DNA of 64,000 nt from Xiphophorus maculatus (lineage: Eukaryota; Chordata; Actinopteri; Cyprinodontiformes; Poeciliidae): the NCBI RefSeq assembly GCF_002775205.1, contig NC_036454.1, forward strand, positions 6,205,882-6,269,881. Direction: 5' to 3'. Shown in pieces: positions 1-10,646 of the stretch. Position 1 is the stretch's first letter. Every line of letters starts with the position of its first letter. The position numbers and the translations under genes were made by a program. A model generated the notes under the pieces. It was given only the letters and a program-made list of their open reading frames with translations. It was not told where the DNA came from and ran no database searches.

Positions 1-1257
1 ATAAATGTGGCTGCTGCATTGGGTGCTGGTTTGTCTGTGTTAAAAGTTTGATACCATGGAAACACCCTTGATTAGACGCTAAAGACCTTCAAACTTTGGA
101 AGGACAACTGTTTGTCTCCAGTGGCTGGAAGAGAGAGAAGGACACAAAAACACCAGGACAGGTCTGCAGTAATGTCCTTGTTTATCTTTAAAAAGTGTTT
201 GCATGACACTTTTTTAAAATCTCATAAAAGCAAGAAAGTGATACTACATCTGCAGAAGGCCATGCCTGTAATTTTTTTGTTATGTAGGATGTTTTCTACA
301 CCTATTTTTCCTCTATAAAATGTGACTGAACTGCTTGGAATAATTTTAATATAAATGCAAATTAATGGTGGACAATATGGATTTAAAGTTTTATCACTAA
401 TAATTTGATATTGGACGATAAATTGCCCCAGAAGTTATTGCGATATATGATAATATTGTTGTTTTGAGACTGTTTTTACGTAACACAATGGTAATGGCAC
501 AATAATGCCAAAACACATTCTCAAAGATCAGTGAACTTTCAATTCTAAATTCATTTAGCAGTGGAACTGGGAGGCATTTTAAATATCCAAAATAAATAAA
601 TAAAATAACAGAAACAACAAATAAAATGAATTATGAAGTCTCTGTAAACAAAATTGACCTTAAAAAAGGGCTAGTTGAGACCAAAGCATGAGGCTGAAGA
701 CTTTTACCATGCAGCTTTTGACAGAAAGAGAGAAAAGAGAAAAACAATAAATCATGCAAGTGAAAATGATTGAATTTGTTGTAATTTATTTATTGCTTAT
801 TGCGACAGACCTATTCATTTATAATTAGCTTCTTTAGGACACAAGTCACATAAAGAAGTGAAATCTGAATCATTAAACTGTACACAATACCTGGATTTAA
901 TTATATATTCTAATTTATTGACATTTTGTGATACTTTAATTGAAAAAAGTAAATAAAAAAAAGTGGGGGGGGGGTAAAACTAACAACTTTGGGGGATTTC
1001 AACACCTTTAATTGGAATTAATGCTGATAATAAATCAAAAAATGTTATTAATAGAGTTGTCACAATAAATGATAAAAGATTCAATAAATATCCATCCTAA
1101 TACAAATGATTACAACAACAACCAAAATGTGAAGAAATAAAGACTTAATTTTGCTTATCCAAATCACTCTTTAGCAAGTCCTATCTGTGTTTTTAACTTG
1201 GACAAAGCTTAGAGTGTAAAACCTGTGATTGCATCAGTCGTCTGTTCTCCTTTTCAG
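1..1257. other. Intergenic or intronic sequence with a dispersed repeat
   Basis: No coding exon is seen. If the exon at 1258-1469 is real, this stretch is its preceding intron. From about 400 to 1110 the sequence is dominated by cgataaattgcccc-, gcgatatatgataa- and gttgtcacaataaatgat-type strings. I recognise these as a common, poorly named fish interspersed repeat with similar ends. A short G homopolymer lies near 965-974. Boundaries are approximate and the repeat class is not assigned. Confidence 0.45.
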
Positions 1258-1469
1258 GGCTGAATTCTGTAGTTGTGTCTGTCAGGAATGATCTGCTGGA
1301 GAGAAAAGAGGAAGAGAAAGGGAACACATCCAGTGTTGACTTGGAGGACATGGCTCGTCACGCCTCAACAATCAAATCCCTCTCTCACTGGACTCCATCC
1401 CCCAGCATGCACCTCTGCTTCTACAACTGTGACCCTGCCTCCGTCTGCATCCACAAAATAAGCTTCTGA
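1258..1469 (+). CDS. Putative terminal coding exon of an unidentified upstream gene
   Basis: A strong acceptor (pyrimidine tract ending ttttcag at 1251-1257) opens a frame of 2 nt plus 69 codons that closes with TGA at 1467-1469. The preceding exon would therefore end in phase 1. The peptide begins LNSVVVSVRNDLLERKEEE and contains an acidic/charged stretch (VDLEDMARHASTIKSLSHW), then a Cys-bearing tail. Regular residue composition and the acceptor favour a real C-terminal exon. The overlapping frames are Pro/Thr-rich shadows. I do not recognise the family; the rest of the gene would lie to the left of the window. It could also be a chance ORF behind a cryptic acceptor. Confidence 0.45.
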
Positions 1470-1485
1470 CAACCTTCGCTCCACA

Positions 1486-1537
1486 TCTTCTTTTTCTTCT
1501 TCTTCTTTTTCCCTTGTGCTTCTTCTTCTTCTTCTCT
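1486..1537. repeat. TTC-type microsatellite
   Basis: Interrupted pyrimidine tract made of TTC/TCT units just downstream of the putative stop at 1469. It generates the Lys/Glu/Arg-rich spurious ORFs on the opposite strand. Confidence 0.85.
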
Positions 1538-2080
1538 CCAGCTCACTGGGTGTTTGATTCGGGGTGTGGCGCCCCCTACCTGCGGTCTCTCTCCCACCCC
1601 CACAATATTTTTGTGACCCTCTCTTGTCCTCCTGTGAATCCGCACCTGTGTGACATAAACACTGCACTGGAAATACAGTATGTAAAGTTTTAAGTAAAAT
1701 CTATAATTATCATTACTATATTATGATTATTATTGTTACACATTTGCAATTGTATATGTAATTTGTATAATTCAGATTTCTTGATGCCAGTGGTTTTTAG
1801 AGTTGAAGGAACTTTTTTTGTTTTATCTTTTTAAGGAAGCATGTTTTATTCCCCATAGTAACAGTGACTGTTTTCTTGTTTTTTTATTATTATTATTATT
1901 GTTGCTGTTAAGTGGAAAAGGTTTATTGGCCATTTTTATAATTTGCTTCTTCTACGTTAGCTATAATACTGCACTTGAAGTCATGGCTGAAACGTCGGTT
2001 TTAGTATTTTTACTTTTATCGTTTGGTCATTTTTTGTTGCTTTTTGGATGGGACGTTTCTGAACGTAGAGTGTGATTATA

Positions 2081-2759
2081 CAGCAGGGGTCAGAAGTTTA
2101 CATACAGTCAAGGATGGGATTAGGTTTAGGCTGCAAGAGGTTAATTTACTTTCTTCTGTGTGGAATGGGTAAAAAAAACATCACTTTTATCATTTTAAAA
2201 AGCAAGAACTGGGCACACAAGTTTGATTTTACTGTGGATTTTCCCTTATAACAATAAATCATGCAACAAATTCAAATTTATGCACTAATATTTGGTAAAT
2301 ATTAGTTTACAAGCCCCACTAATATTAGGTAAAGCAAGTTGCCTCTCCACCAAAACATTAAGCTTCTGGCTCCATATTTGACCAATCTTCTTACCGGTTT
2401 ACTTAAATTGGTTTGTTTGGTCTGTCTGTTCAAAACTGAATTTTTGTTGGGTATTTAAGTCTTCTTTTTTTTAATAATTACCGAAACTTTGTGCAATGCA
2501 TCGGTAACACTGGCAGCAAAACTGCCACCAACATGCATGCCAGATGGTCCAGTGTACTTGGGTTTGAAACAATATGAGAGTTTAAGTGGCTAGATTATAT
2601 TATAGTTTTGCCCTCTACACAGAGAGAAAATCTGCAATTAATTCAAACTTCTTTTCAAAAGTCCATCTGGTTGTTTGTTAAAAGTGAGGGAGCTGGGGGA
2701 AAAAACAGCGTAAATAAACCAATAACTGATGAAAGTAGGTAAACTTATGACCAGATCTG
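2081..2759. mobile_element. Non-autonomous Tc1/mariner element, Sleeping-Beauty-type ends
   Basis: The left end reads cagcaggggtcagaagttta at 2081-2100, followed by catacagtca. The right end, read on the minus strand, gives cagatctggtcataagttta then cctac. Both match the CAG...AGTTTACATACA pattern of Tdr1/Sleeping-Beauty-like terminal repeats. TA dinucleotides flank both sides (2079-2080 and 2760-2761), as expected for Tc1/mariner target duplication. About 680 bp, with no intact transposase. Element identity is inferred from the ends. Confidence 0.75.
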
Positions 2760-2869
2760 TACAGGATGTGTTGGTGAGCGCGGTCATGCTAGGTAGCGAC
2801 GTAGCATTCACAGTCTACTCCAGGTAACTGAGCACAATCAGAGGAACCTGCAGTTGTTTCTTAGCTGCA

Positions 2870-3465
2870 CTGCGAAAACACAAAACCTGATCAAGTTGTC
2901 TAGTTTCCAATGCACAAATCTTTAAACGCTTCAAAATAAGACAAAACCAACTTATAAGTAACTTTTATTTTTTCATATTGATAGAAATTACTACTTGCAG
3001 ATTTTCACTTATAACAAGACATTTTTCTCATGTAATAAGTGAAATTATCAGTCAAGTTTATTTGTGTTGCATATTTAATCAACAAGGCAGGTCAAAGTGC
3101 TTCACATCATAAAACACAAAATTAATTCAATCACCAATTGAGAAAGTAGTAACAAACATTACATTTTGTCAAGTGCCATTATCAATACACATCAAATATG
3201 TTTATTATGGAGCACTGATTTAAATGAACTCAGTGTTTCAGCTGTTTTGCAGTTTTCTGAAAGTTTGTTCTAGATTTGTGGTGCATAGAATATAAATGCT
3301 GCTTTTCCATGTTTGGTCCTAGTACTTTTTCATTTGCAATTGACTTAAAATAAATTCTTATCTTCCTAAAATGTTGCTTAGAAGTTAGTGTTGTCTTATT
3401 TCAAGGGTACTGAGATATTTTCACTGGAAACTTTACAAAAATACTTGAGAAGATTATTGTAATGT
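2870..3465. mobile_element. Foldback MITE split by a nested insertion
   Basis: The left arm (about 2872-3049) contains ataagacaaaaccaactta. The right arm (about 3331-3465) contains its imperfect reverse complement around gaagttagtgttgtcttatt. The arms are thus long inverted repeats of one element of the common fish type that starts cactgcaaaaacac. The roughly 280 bp between them are unrelated and described separately. Confidence 0.6.
3050..3330 (+). repeat. Dispersed repeat nested inside the foldback MITE
   Basis: Contains strings such as tcaagtttatttgtgttgca, caaagtgcttcacatcataa and gttctagatttgtggtgcat, which I recognise as a very common interspersed repeat in percomorph fish genomes. It interrupts the two arms of the foldback element, so it inserted later. 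Exact ends and class are not determined. Confidence 0.5.
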
Positions 3466-5767
3466 TAGTGGCAGAAGAGGCTGAAGTCTGACACACCTCA
3501 GTAAATCAAGACGAAAACTTTCTTTTCCACCTTTCTCTTACCTGCACTCAGGAGCTCTGATTCATGTCTTACAACAGCTTAAAGCTGCAAAACCTACAGA
3601 ATGCACAAGAAGAGCATGTTGTCTGTAGTTGTTTTCTACAAGCATCAAACATAAAGTGTCAGAGGAGGAGGAAGCTGTGCTGAAACCTCCCTCTGTTTTC
3701 AGTCAGACCTGAAGCTCAGTGACTAATCCTGTACCTGCTTGGGGCTCTTTTTATTTTCGGGGTAGATGGGGATGCTCAGCCGGTGTCTCCTCTTGTTGCT
3801 TGGAGACGGATGAACACCCGCTTGAAGCTCAGCGCTCCTTCTTAAAAAGGCAGAGTTATTTTTAACCTGCACTGCTGGCTGAAACACAACAGCAGGTTCT
3901 TTTTCTTTTTTGTCTTTAATTGAAAGCGACAAAAGAAGTCGGCTCTCTGAACGACAGATCCTTTCGGATTTGTGACCTTTCTCGTTTCTGAAGCCGTAGA
4001 GCAGAAAGCTGGTGTTACTGCTGCTTTTTTTTTTCCAAATGAAGCACATTCAAAAATTAAGACTCCAACCTGCAGCAGTGGGGAATTATGAAGGTTGTGT
4101 TTGCTTGGTGCTTCAATCATGTTGGTCTTTTAATACAGTGTGCAATATATTTGTATGTGTGTGTAGATTTAAAGCCTTCAGTGTGTGCTCTTTGAAACCC
4201 TGGGGGAGGTTTAGGAGGTTTATGAGAAACAGGAATGGGCCTTGAACCCCAGGATGGTTTTTTTTTCATGCTTTGTTTTTTTTATTTTTCTGTGCTTTTA
4301 CTTCATTATGTTCAGTTTGTGTACAGTGTTATTAGCCTTTCATAACATAAAGTGCTTGTGCCAGAGGCAGCAGGGTAGAGCAGATGGACTTTGCAGCACT
4401 GAAAACTGATATTTGTTTTAGAAGAGGTTCGACTCGCGATCAGCTTCGCTGTTCTTCGTCCACCACTGGCTGCCTTCGCGTTTTGTATCACCGCTCGGTC
4501 CGAACAAGAGATTCAGAGAGACCCAGCTGTCGGTTTGGTGAACAGTCCTCAGGTTTTTATTTATTTTGAGTATTTATTTATTTATTTTAGTGGATGTTTT
4601 TACTGTGCTATTTTTTTCTTATTAAGTTGTTTTCCAATTGTGCAAGTACTGTCTGTAAAACCTGTTCTTAAAGGGATAGCACACCTATTTTGGCCGACAT
4701 ACAATGAGTTAGGTCTATGGAGTGTCAAAAGTTCAAATATTTTTCAAAAAATTATAATAGAGTCCAGAAAATTAGGTGCGTAATAATTAATTTAATGCCC
4801 TATCAACCACATTAATATCTAAATGTGGAATCCACTAATTAAAAGTTTAAGGTAAAGGTAAAACCATATCAACTTATTTCATTTACTCATGCATTTGAGC
4901 ACACAGTCAAACTTATAAATGATACTGAGATAATTATTGTATTTTTGTAAATATTTTTATTACCAACATATTTGATTTATTATAACACATTATAAATGAA
5001 TAATAAATCCATTAATAATCTACGTATTTTTTTGCGAATTATAATAATTAAAAGACATTAAAGTAATAATTTATTTTCCTTACTGAATTGGGGCACATTT
5101 GGACTTCCGTAGAGGACACTTTATGACTTATATTATTATACAGGATTGTGTTTTGCGTCAGCCGTCCCTCGGATGTTTCAACACTTTCTTGAATTTTGTC
5201 AGATGAAGCCTTTTTCCTCACCACTGAGAGTTTGTATCGTACTCACGTCTCATCCAGTAAGGACGCTCCTGTCTACTTCAACATGTTTTAATACTAAGAG
5301 GTCAACCCTTCTCCAGAAAAAAAAGAAGAAATAGCAGCATGTACAGTACAAAAGTGATGTTTTTCTGTTCTTAGTGTGTTTCTAGCCTTGAAAATCAACA
5401 TAATAAGACTCACATATTTAAAACGAGGGAGTTCACAGTATTATAGCACCGCTGCTAGCAGCGTAGCTTTCATCTTCTTTGCATGACAGTCAAAAGGACA
5501 CTTTTAGTTTTTTGTTGTTTTTATTTGGATTCTCATTTTCTACTGAATGCTGGTAAACTCGACCTTTCTCTATTTTCTGAGCTTTTTAAGTGCATATAAC
5601 TATTTTTGTCTCCAGATGATATAATGAAGATGATTGATATGGTAAGGATTATTATAATCATGACTGTGGCACTAAGGATGACTATGATAAAGTCGACATT
5701 GATGATGATGATGATGTGTTGATACTTTTGCATGCTTTTCTATGGGTTCTCAGTGTTGTCAGTACAG

Positions 5768-5781
5768 CCAGCAGGAGGCGC
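5768..5781 (+). promoter_or_regulatory. CTCF-like motif
   Basis: CCAGCAGGAGGCGC matches the vertebrate CTCF core consensus CCASYAGRKGGCRS at 13 of 14 positions. Motif match only; occupancy is not shown. Confidence 0.3.
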
Positions 5782-6182
5782 AGTCGCTCCACATGAAGCA
5801 CAGACAATGTTTTGCATTTAGTCCAGAAATTGGATCAGAGAGACGAACCGGTTCATTCAGGCTGAGCTCTGAATTTTCACTCTGAACGTCTGCGTTTTTT
5901 TGTTTGTTTTTCCTGCAGCAGAAACTAAGTTGCTCTGACAACACTGAGGTGGTTTCTCTTCCATGGGAGTCTCTCTTTTTCCTGCTCCCTCTGTTTCCAA
6001 CCTTCTTCAATCATTTCTCTGCAGTCGGCTCTTTCTGGTTTCCCTTTGTCTCTTTTTGTCAGTTTGACTTTCTTCTCTATAATATTAACCCTCTAGTTCG
6101 CCGCTTCTTCAGATTATTGCTCTGTTCTCTTACGTGCTACACGTGTTTCTCTAACTTCAAGAAAATGTGTTAAAGTGTTATC

Positions 6183-6188
6183 AATAAA
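6183..6188 (+). terminator. Candidate polyadenylation signal (plus strand)
   Basis: AATAAA followed within about 30 nt by a GT/T-rich stretch (gtgtctttctgtgtag). It could end the 3'UTR of the gene whose last coding exon may be at 1258-1469. The distance (about 4.7 kb) makes this link weak. Confidence 0.3.
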
Positions 6189-7468
6189 ATGAGTTTAAAT
6201 AGAAACTTCAGTGTCTTTCTGTGTAGATGGTTTTTAGTTTACATTAACACATCACTCCAAATGTCATAAATGTTTATTAAATCTCTCAAGATGATCATTC
6301 AAATAACCATGTGGACTTTTAATATCTGCACAAAGAAAAAAACAGCAAAAAATGCATAAAATATAACAAAGGAAAAGAATTTCCAAAATAGTAGATTTAA
6401 TATTCTGTTGTTTATGGTAAGAAAAGTCGAGCGTACATAAAGACAAACTTTTGAAAGCATTTCATAAAGAAAACTAAATGTACATAGTGTATTAAACAGA
6501 CACTGCAACAAAGTAATCAAACATCATTTGAACTTTTAGTTCAATGTTCTCAACCATTCGTTAATAATAGTGTTGCACCGATCGGCTTGCCAATGATTGG
6601 AATTGGCAGATTTTTCACTTGATCTGGTTTGACTTTGATCGGCAGGTTAAATCTGTTTCCCATCACACAACTGAACACAACTGGTGCATTTTAAGGTTAA
6701 TAAAAAATACATTAGACTGGTATAATGCTGCGATAAAGTATTAGCCTTATTAGGAGTTTTTAATATTTTTAGTTTTATATCACTATTTTTTTTAGCTTGT
6801 TAAACAAATGTGAAAACGAAACATTTGGTTGTGAGTTAGATTAAGGATTTAATGTATTAAAGAAGAAAGACAGTATTGATTTTGTCACCTTTTGCAACAA
6901 CTGATATTAAGCCAGTGTAGTTTAGTTGTATATATTTTTCTCAATAAAGGAAATCATCATTTGAAAACTGCTTTTTATATTTACTATGATCCCCTTACTA
7001 AAAGTTTTTATGATCTTTAACATTTAAGTGAAATAAAGTAAACAAAAACAACTGAAGCTGTAACATTTTGAAAAAGACTAATCTCCATATTTCTTTAGTG
7101 AAATAAAAAACGTTTTCTGTGTTACAGTTCTTAAAAAGAAAATAAAAATAGACTAAAGCTGGAAGCATTAGATAATAAAAGTCAAGTAAAACTTGACTTA
7201 AAGAAAACACCAGTATATCCACATACTTTATCAAAAGCAATTATAAAAAGATGATTTCTAAAAAGCTCATAAGAGTCCTCCAACGTCAAATTAAAGGGAA
7301 GGAAAATGTCCTGTTAGTTTTTCATAAAATCCATAAACAGCTTGTCTTGGTTACATGACCTCAGAGTCTTGTTAAGGTTATACAATATTAAAATATTCCA
7401 AAGCCCTAGAAGTAAAATGAACCCCTTAAAGAAAACCTTAACTTGTTATTGGCCAGAGAAAGTTTGGT

Positions 7469-7474
7469 TTTATT
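7469..7474 (-). terminator. Candidate poly(A) signal of the TRIM gene
   Basis: TTTATT on the plus strand reads AATAAA on the minus strand, about 210 nt after the TRIM stop codon. This is a normal 3'UTR length for a single-exon fish TRIM gene. Confidence 0.5.
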
Positions 7475-7682
7475 GTTATTTTTTAATAACAATAAATCCA
7501 CCTTTTAGGATTCATACAAAGTGATTTTTTCTTATCTATCATAGTTCAAAAATTACAAAATTAATAAATTCCCAGACTTCAGCTTTTCTTCTTATTTAAC
7601 GAATAAACTAAAATATTATTTTTACATTTCACAATCAAACAATCATGTAAAAAATCTGTAAAATTACACAAACTTTTCAGTT

Positions 7683-9092
7683 TCACATAATTTTGATCTT
7701 TGTCGGTTTTGCTCCAGCAGCTTCTCCAACACTGAAATATGGGAAGAGTTTCTCAGTGAAAGTGTCTCTGTAAGTGTAGATGTGGGTCATGTCTTCAGAG
7801 TCGTAGAAGGACACAAAGCCGCTGTCGTAATCCAGTTGGACTCTGATCCTCTGGAGACTCTTCTTCACGGATATGGACTTACTATCACCATCAGTGTATT
7901 TTCCATCTTCAAAACATAAACACCAGATTCCAAATTGTGGTGTAACATCTCTCTCTCCCTTAATGTCAACAGATTCTTTGACCAGACCCAAATACCAGTC
8001 AGGATGATCTCCCACCTCCACATCCCAGCTGTGTTTCCCTGAACTGAAGCCCTCAGAACCAAACACTTCAATATAAATGTTTCTCTCTGGATTATCAGGA
8101 AGCTGCAGCCATGTGTCTCCATGTCTCAACCTGGTCAGATCCTCAGACAGATGGATCCATCCATTAGCAGTGTTTGGGTCCAGAACGACGGGACTGAAGT
8201 GGACCTCGTCCTTCATCTTCTCCCAGACTCTGAAGGACAGGTTGCCCAGGTGTTTGGCCACATCTATCAGAGCTCCTGAGACCAGCTGTGGATCTGGCAG
8301 TGACCTCTGACCTCTGGCTCTGCTCTGAGTGGCTTCATAACTTCTGAGGAACGACATGTTGTCTTTCTGCAGCTCTTCTTCAACAGCAGAGATGCTGTCT
8401 GACAGAGAGGAGATCTGCTCCTCAATCCTCTTCATCTTTCTGCTGATAGTCTTCCTCTTCTGCTCCTCTTCCTCCCTCAGAGCTGCCAGTCTGGACTCCT
8501 CTTCCTCTCTCAGGAACTGGTGGAGCTTGTTGAACTCTGCTCTGATCTGTCTCTCTGTGGACAGCAGCTGCTTCTTGGAGTGTTGAATCACATCATCGTA
8601 TGTTTTCTCCACTTGTTTGTGTTTGTTCCTCTTGTCCTGCAGAGACTTTAAGTCAGATTTCAGCTGCTCCTTCAGCTCACTGACTGCTTGTTCTATAGGA
8701 ACCACTTTGTGACTCTGGTGGAGAGAAAACTCACAGACAGGACACACAGCTCTCTGCTCGTCTTCACAGAACCAGTAAGGAACCTCGGAGTGTTTCTCAC
8801 ACACCACCTCCTTCTCTTTCTTCTTCTCTTTTCCCCTCTCAGTTGAAGCTCCATTCTCCTTCCAAGCAAACGAATCAGCGAGTTCTTTAAGGAAGAAGTT
8901 GATGGACGGATCCTTCTTTGACGATCTTCTTTTACAGATGGGACAGTTCTTGTTTCCAGTTTTCCCCCAGAATTCCTGCAAGCAGTTTGAACAGAAGCTG
9001 TGGTTGCAGCTCAGAGACACAGGATCTCTGAAAGTCTCTGAGCAAATATGGCAGCTCAGGAAACTTTCAACAAGAGCGATTTTCTCTGCCAT
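7683..9092 (-). CDS. TRIM35/NF7-like RING E3 ubiquitin ligase with B30.2 domain
   Basis: A single uninterrupted 469-codon frame. Domains in order: C3HC4 RING (C14, C17, C29, H31, C34, C37, C50, C53); B-box 2 (C98, H101, C109, C117, C120, H125, H128); a Lys/Glu-rich coiled coil at about 130-260; and PRY-SPRY/B30.2 from about 299 to the end, with the typical LDPNTA, WDVEVGD and YLGLV strings. The order and the N-terminal CHICSETFRDPVSLSCNHSF signature match the large fish group annotated as TRIM35-like, zinc-binding protein A33-like or nuclear factor 7-like. Known family role: RING-dependent ubiquitin transfer by coiled-coil dimers in the cytosol, with B30.2 as recognition domain, often linked to innate immunity. 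The substrate is unknown. All zinc ligands are present and no break is seen. The start is the first Met just before the RING, the usual position. It lies tail-to-head with the DHRS13-like gene on the same strand. Confidence 0.93.
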   Translation of the reverse strand: MAEKIALVESFLSCHICSETFRDPVSLSCNHSFCSNCLQEFWGKTGNKNCPICKRRSSKKDPSINFFLKELADSFAWKENGASTERGKEKKKEKEVVCEKHSEVPYWFCEDEQRAVCPVCEFSLHQSHKVVPIEQAVSELKEQLKSDLKSLQDKRNKHKQVEKTYDDVIQHSKKQLLSTERQIRAEFNKLHQFLREEEESRLAALREEEEQKRKTISRKMKRIEEQISSLSDSISAVEEELQKDNMSFLRSYEATQSRARGQRSLPDPQLVSGALIDVAKHLGNLSFRVWEKMKDEVHFSPVVLDPNTANGWIHLSEDLTRLRHGDTWLQLPDNPERNIYIEVFGSEGFSSGKHSWDVEVGDHPDWYLGLVKESVDIKGERDVTPQFGIWCLCFEDGKYTDGDSKSISVKKSLQRIRVQLDYDSGFVSFYDSEDMTHIYTYRDTFTEKLFPYFSVGEAAGAKPTKIKIM

Positions 9093-10283
9093 TTTAGCAA
9101 ATTCCTCTGCTGAAGTCAGTATGTTAAGTTTTAGTCCTCCTTCTTAGTTCTTCTTTAGAGATGGGAGACTTTCCTGTCACGGTGTCGCTTTGTTACGCAG
9201 AATATCTCTTTAAGTTTCGTTTTCTTGTTCTGGGTCGGGTTCACTGAATTAAAACTGCTATAACATAGCCTGGCCACTATATGGTGCTAATTGCTTTTCT
9301 CTTTTAAGTAAATGATAAGTTGTAATTTTTACTTTTTAAAAAAAATTAAGCACTTATCTTTCCGTAGTTTTCGTTTTAATTCGTGCTGGAGTATCCAAAA
9401 AGGACATTTTAAGCAATATTGGAAAATAATCATTGTGATGTAATTTTTATATTATCATTGACATTTGCGCATTAATCAAATGAAACATGAATGTATATCT
9501 AGTATTGTGGTGTAAAAATGTCCCTATTTTTGTAATAACGTCTTACATTTCAGGTCTTCTCATTTTGCATTCCTCAGCAGGTTAAATGATTATTAAGAGT
9601 AACAGAAAAGATTGAACTGTTAGTTAGTGAAATGCTGAAACATCATAAATTGAACTTGGATTAGGCTGGATTCTGGACAGGCAGCCAGACATTTAATGCA
9701 GGTGTGTAGGACCAGAAACAAATCTAAAAATTGCACGACATTAGCCCTCAAGGCCTGGAGTTTAAAATCTGCCATGTTGCATTTAATCTGAAGCAAAGAA
9801 TAACTTCTCAGCCATTTTCTTCTAAGTCTGAATAATCTATTTTTAGTTTGAATCACCAATTACTTGTGCTCCAAATCATAATTCTCGCAATGGTTTTCTT
9901 TCATTTTGGATTGTTAAAAAAACTAATTTTGTAAATGTGGTGTTTCCATTAAATAAGAAAAGCATTTAAAAATCACATGTGAACAAGTTTGTTCATGTGA
10001 TAAATCATTAAAAAAAACACGCCTTCTACCACTTCTTGTTTTTTTCTGTCTTTTCTGCCAGTAGTAACCTCCGGTTGTTGAGCAGTTGGGGGGGAAAAAA
10101 CACCTCACCTCAAACTTTTTATCAAACATTTTGAGTTTTTTTCCCCCCCAAAATTAGTGTGTTTCAATTACTGATATTTGATTTTTACAGCAGCTGAGAG
10201 CACAACTGTTGGATATTTCAGCCATCCTTCTGTTGAAGTGTACAGAAAATTCAACCAATAAAACATAGATTATAAAAAGATTC
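9093..10283. other. Intergenic spacer upstream of the TRIM gene
   Basis: AT-rich, with no coding exon. The first ~200 bp on the TRIM side should hold its promoter and 5'UTR; I see no TATA box or clear element. Homopolymer-rich patches occur around 9339-9350 and 10009-10150. Confidence 0.4.
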
Positions 10284-10440
10284 GAACCCAACCGGCCGTC
10301 ACGGGTTCGATTCCCTGATCCGGCGATATTTGCTGCATGTCTCACCCCCCCCCCCCCCCCTGTCAGCCTACTTTCATATAAGGGACACTAGAGCCCACAA
10401 AGGACCCCCTGGAGGGGAGAAAACAAACAAACAAACAAAA
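10284..10440 (+). mobile_element. 5'-truncated tRNA-derived SINE (copy 1)
   Basis: Shares its body with the copies at 12060-12250 and 57005-57206: gggttcgattccctg (B-box region), atttgctgcatgtct, ataagggacactagagccca and ccccctggagggg, ending in an A/C-rich tail. The tRNA-like head is cut short. A 16-nt C homopolymer (10345-10360) replaces the short C run of the other copies. Short similar strings (aaaaagatt / aaaagagatt) may be a degraded target duplication. The predicted peptide reading GSGNRTRDGRLGSN across it is the usual artefact of translating this SINE on the minus strand. Confidence 0.75.
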
Positions 10441-10485
10441 AAAAGAGATTTTAAAGCAGCCAAACATTTATCTTACATTAAATGT

Positions 10486-10491
10486 TTTATT
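10486..10491 (-). terminator. Candidate poly(A) signal of the DHRS13-like gene
   Basis: TTTATT on the plus strand (AATAAA on the minus strand), about 155 nt beyond the stop codon of the SDR gene and just before the SINE remnant. Confidence 0.5.
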
Positions 10492-10646
10492 GTTTAGTTA
10501 AGGCATAAAAAACATAATGTTACAGATTTTTGGTGAAAATGTAAACAACTGAACAGGAAAATCCACATTTTTCACAATGTTTACAATATAAGCATAATGA
10601 CAATGATAATAAATAACTTCAGTGTAAATGTCTTGTGGCTCTCTGA

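Larger units (their letters stand above)
1470..7468. other. Non-coding stretch, possibly including a long 3'UTR
   Basis: No coding gene is supported here. The stretch holds a TTC-rich microsatellite (about 1486-1537), a Tc1-type MITE (2081-2759), a foldback MITE with a nested repeat (2870-3465), a short (GAT)5 run at 5701-5716, and a fragment near 6570-6660 resembling the widespread fish repeat that starts gttgcaccgatcgg. If the exon at 1258-1469 is real, its 3'UTR could run to the AATAAA at 6183-6188. The several 60-110 codon ORFs are AT- or low-complexity-driven and show no domain. Confidence 0.4.

Noticed and set aside
1365-1667. Minus-strand Glu/Arg/Lys-rich ORF
   Set aside because: Driven by the TTC microsatellite and antisense to the putative terminal exon.
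3723-4120. Two overlapping minus-strand ORFs of 92-108 aa
   Set aside because: No domain, no splice context and no conserved-looking segment; composition fits chance ORFs in a moderately GC-rich patch.
5904-6173. 89-aa Phe-rich plus-strand ORF preceding an AATAAA
   Set aside because: T-rich composition alone explains the hydrophobic residues. An acceptor-like cctgcag precedes it, but there is no partner exon or known motif.
8356-8586. Plus-strand Ser-rich ORFs across the TRIM gene
   Set aside because: Shadow frames of the Glu-rich coiled coil on the other strand.
10284-10330. A tRNA gene, because of the gggttcgattcc string
   Set aside because: No cloverleaf can be drawn and the same sequence recurs in two other SINE copies; it is the SINE head.
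10154-10345. Minus-strand ORF with SGNRTRDGRLGSN, and the plus-strand ORF at 12162-12662 with [13 protein letters not shown]
   Set aside because: These are translations of the tRNA-derived SINE (B-box region) and of intron/exon sequence antisense to the SDR gene, not proteins.
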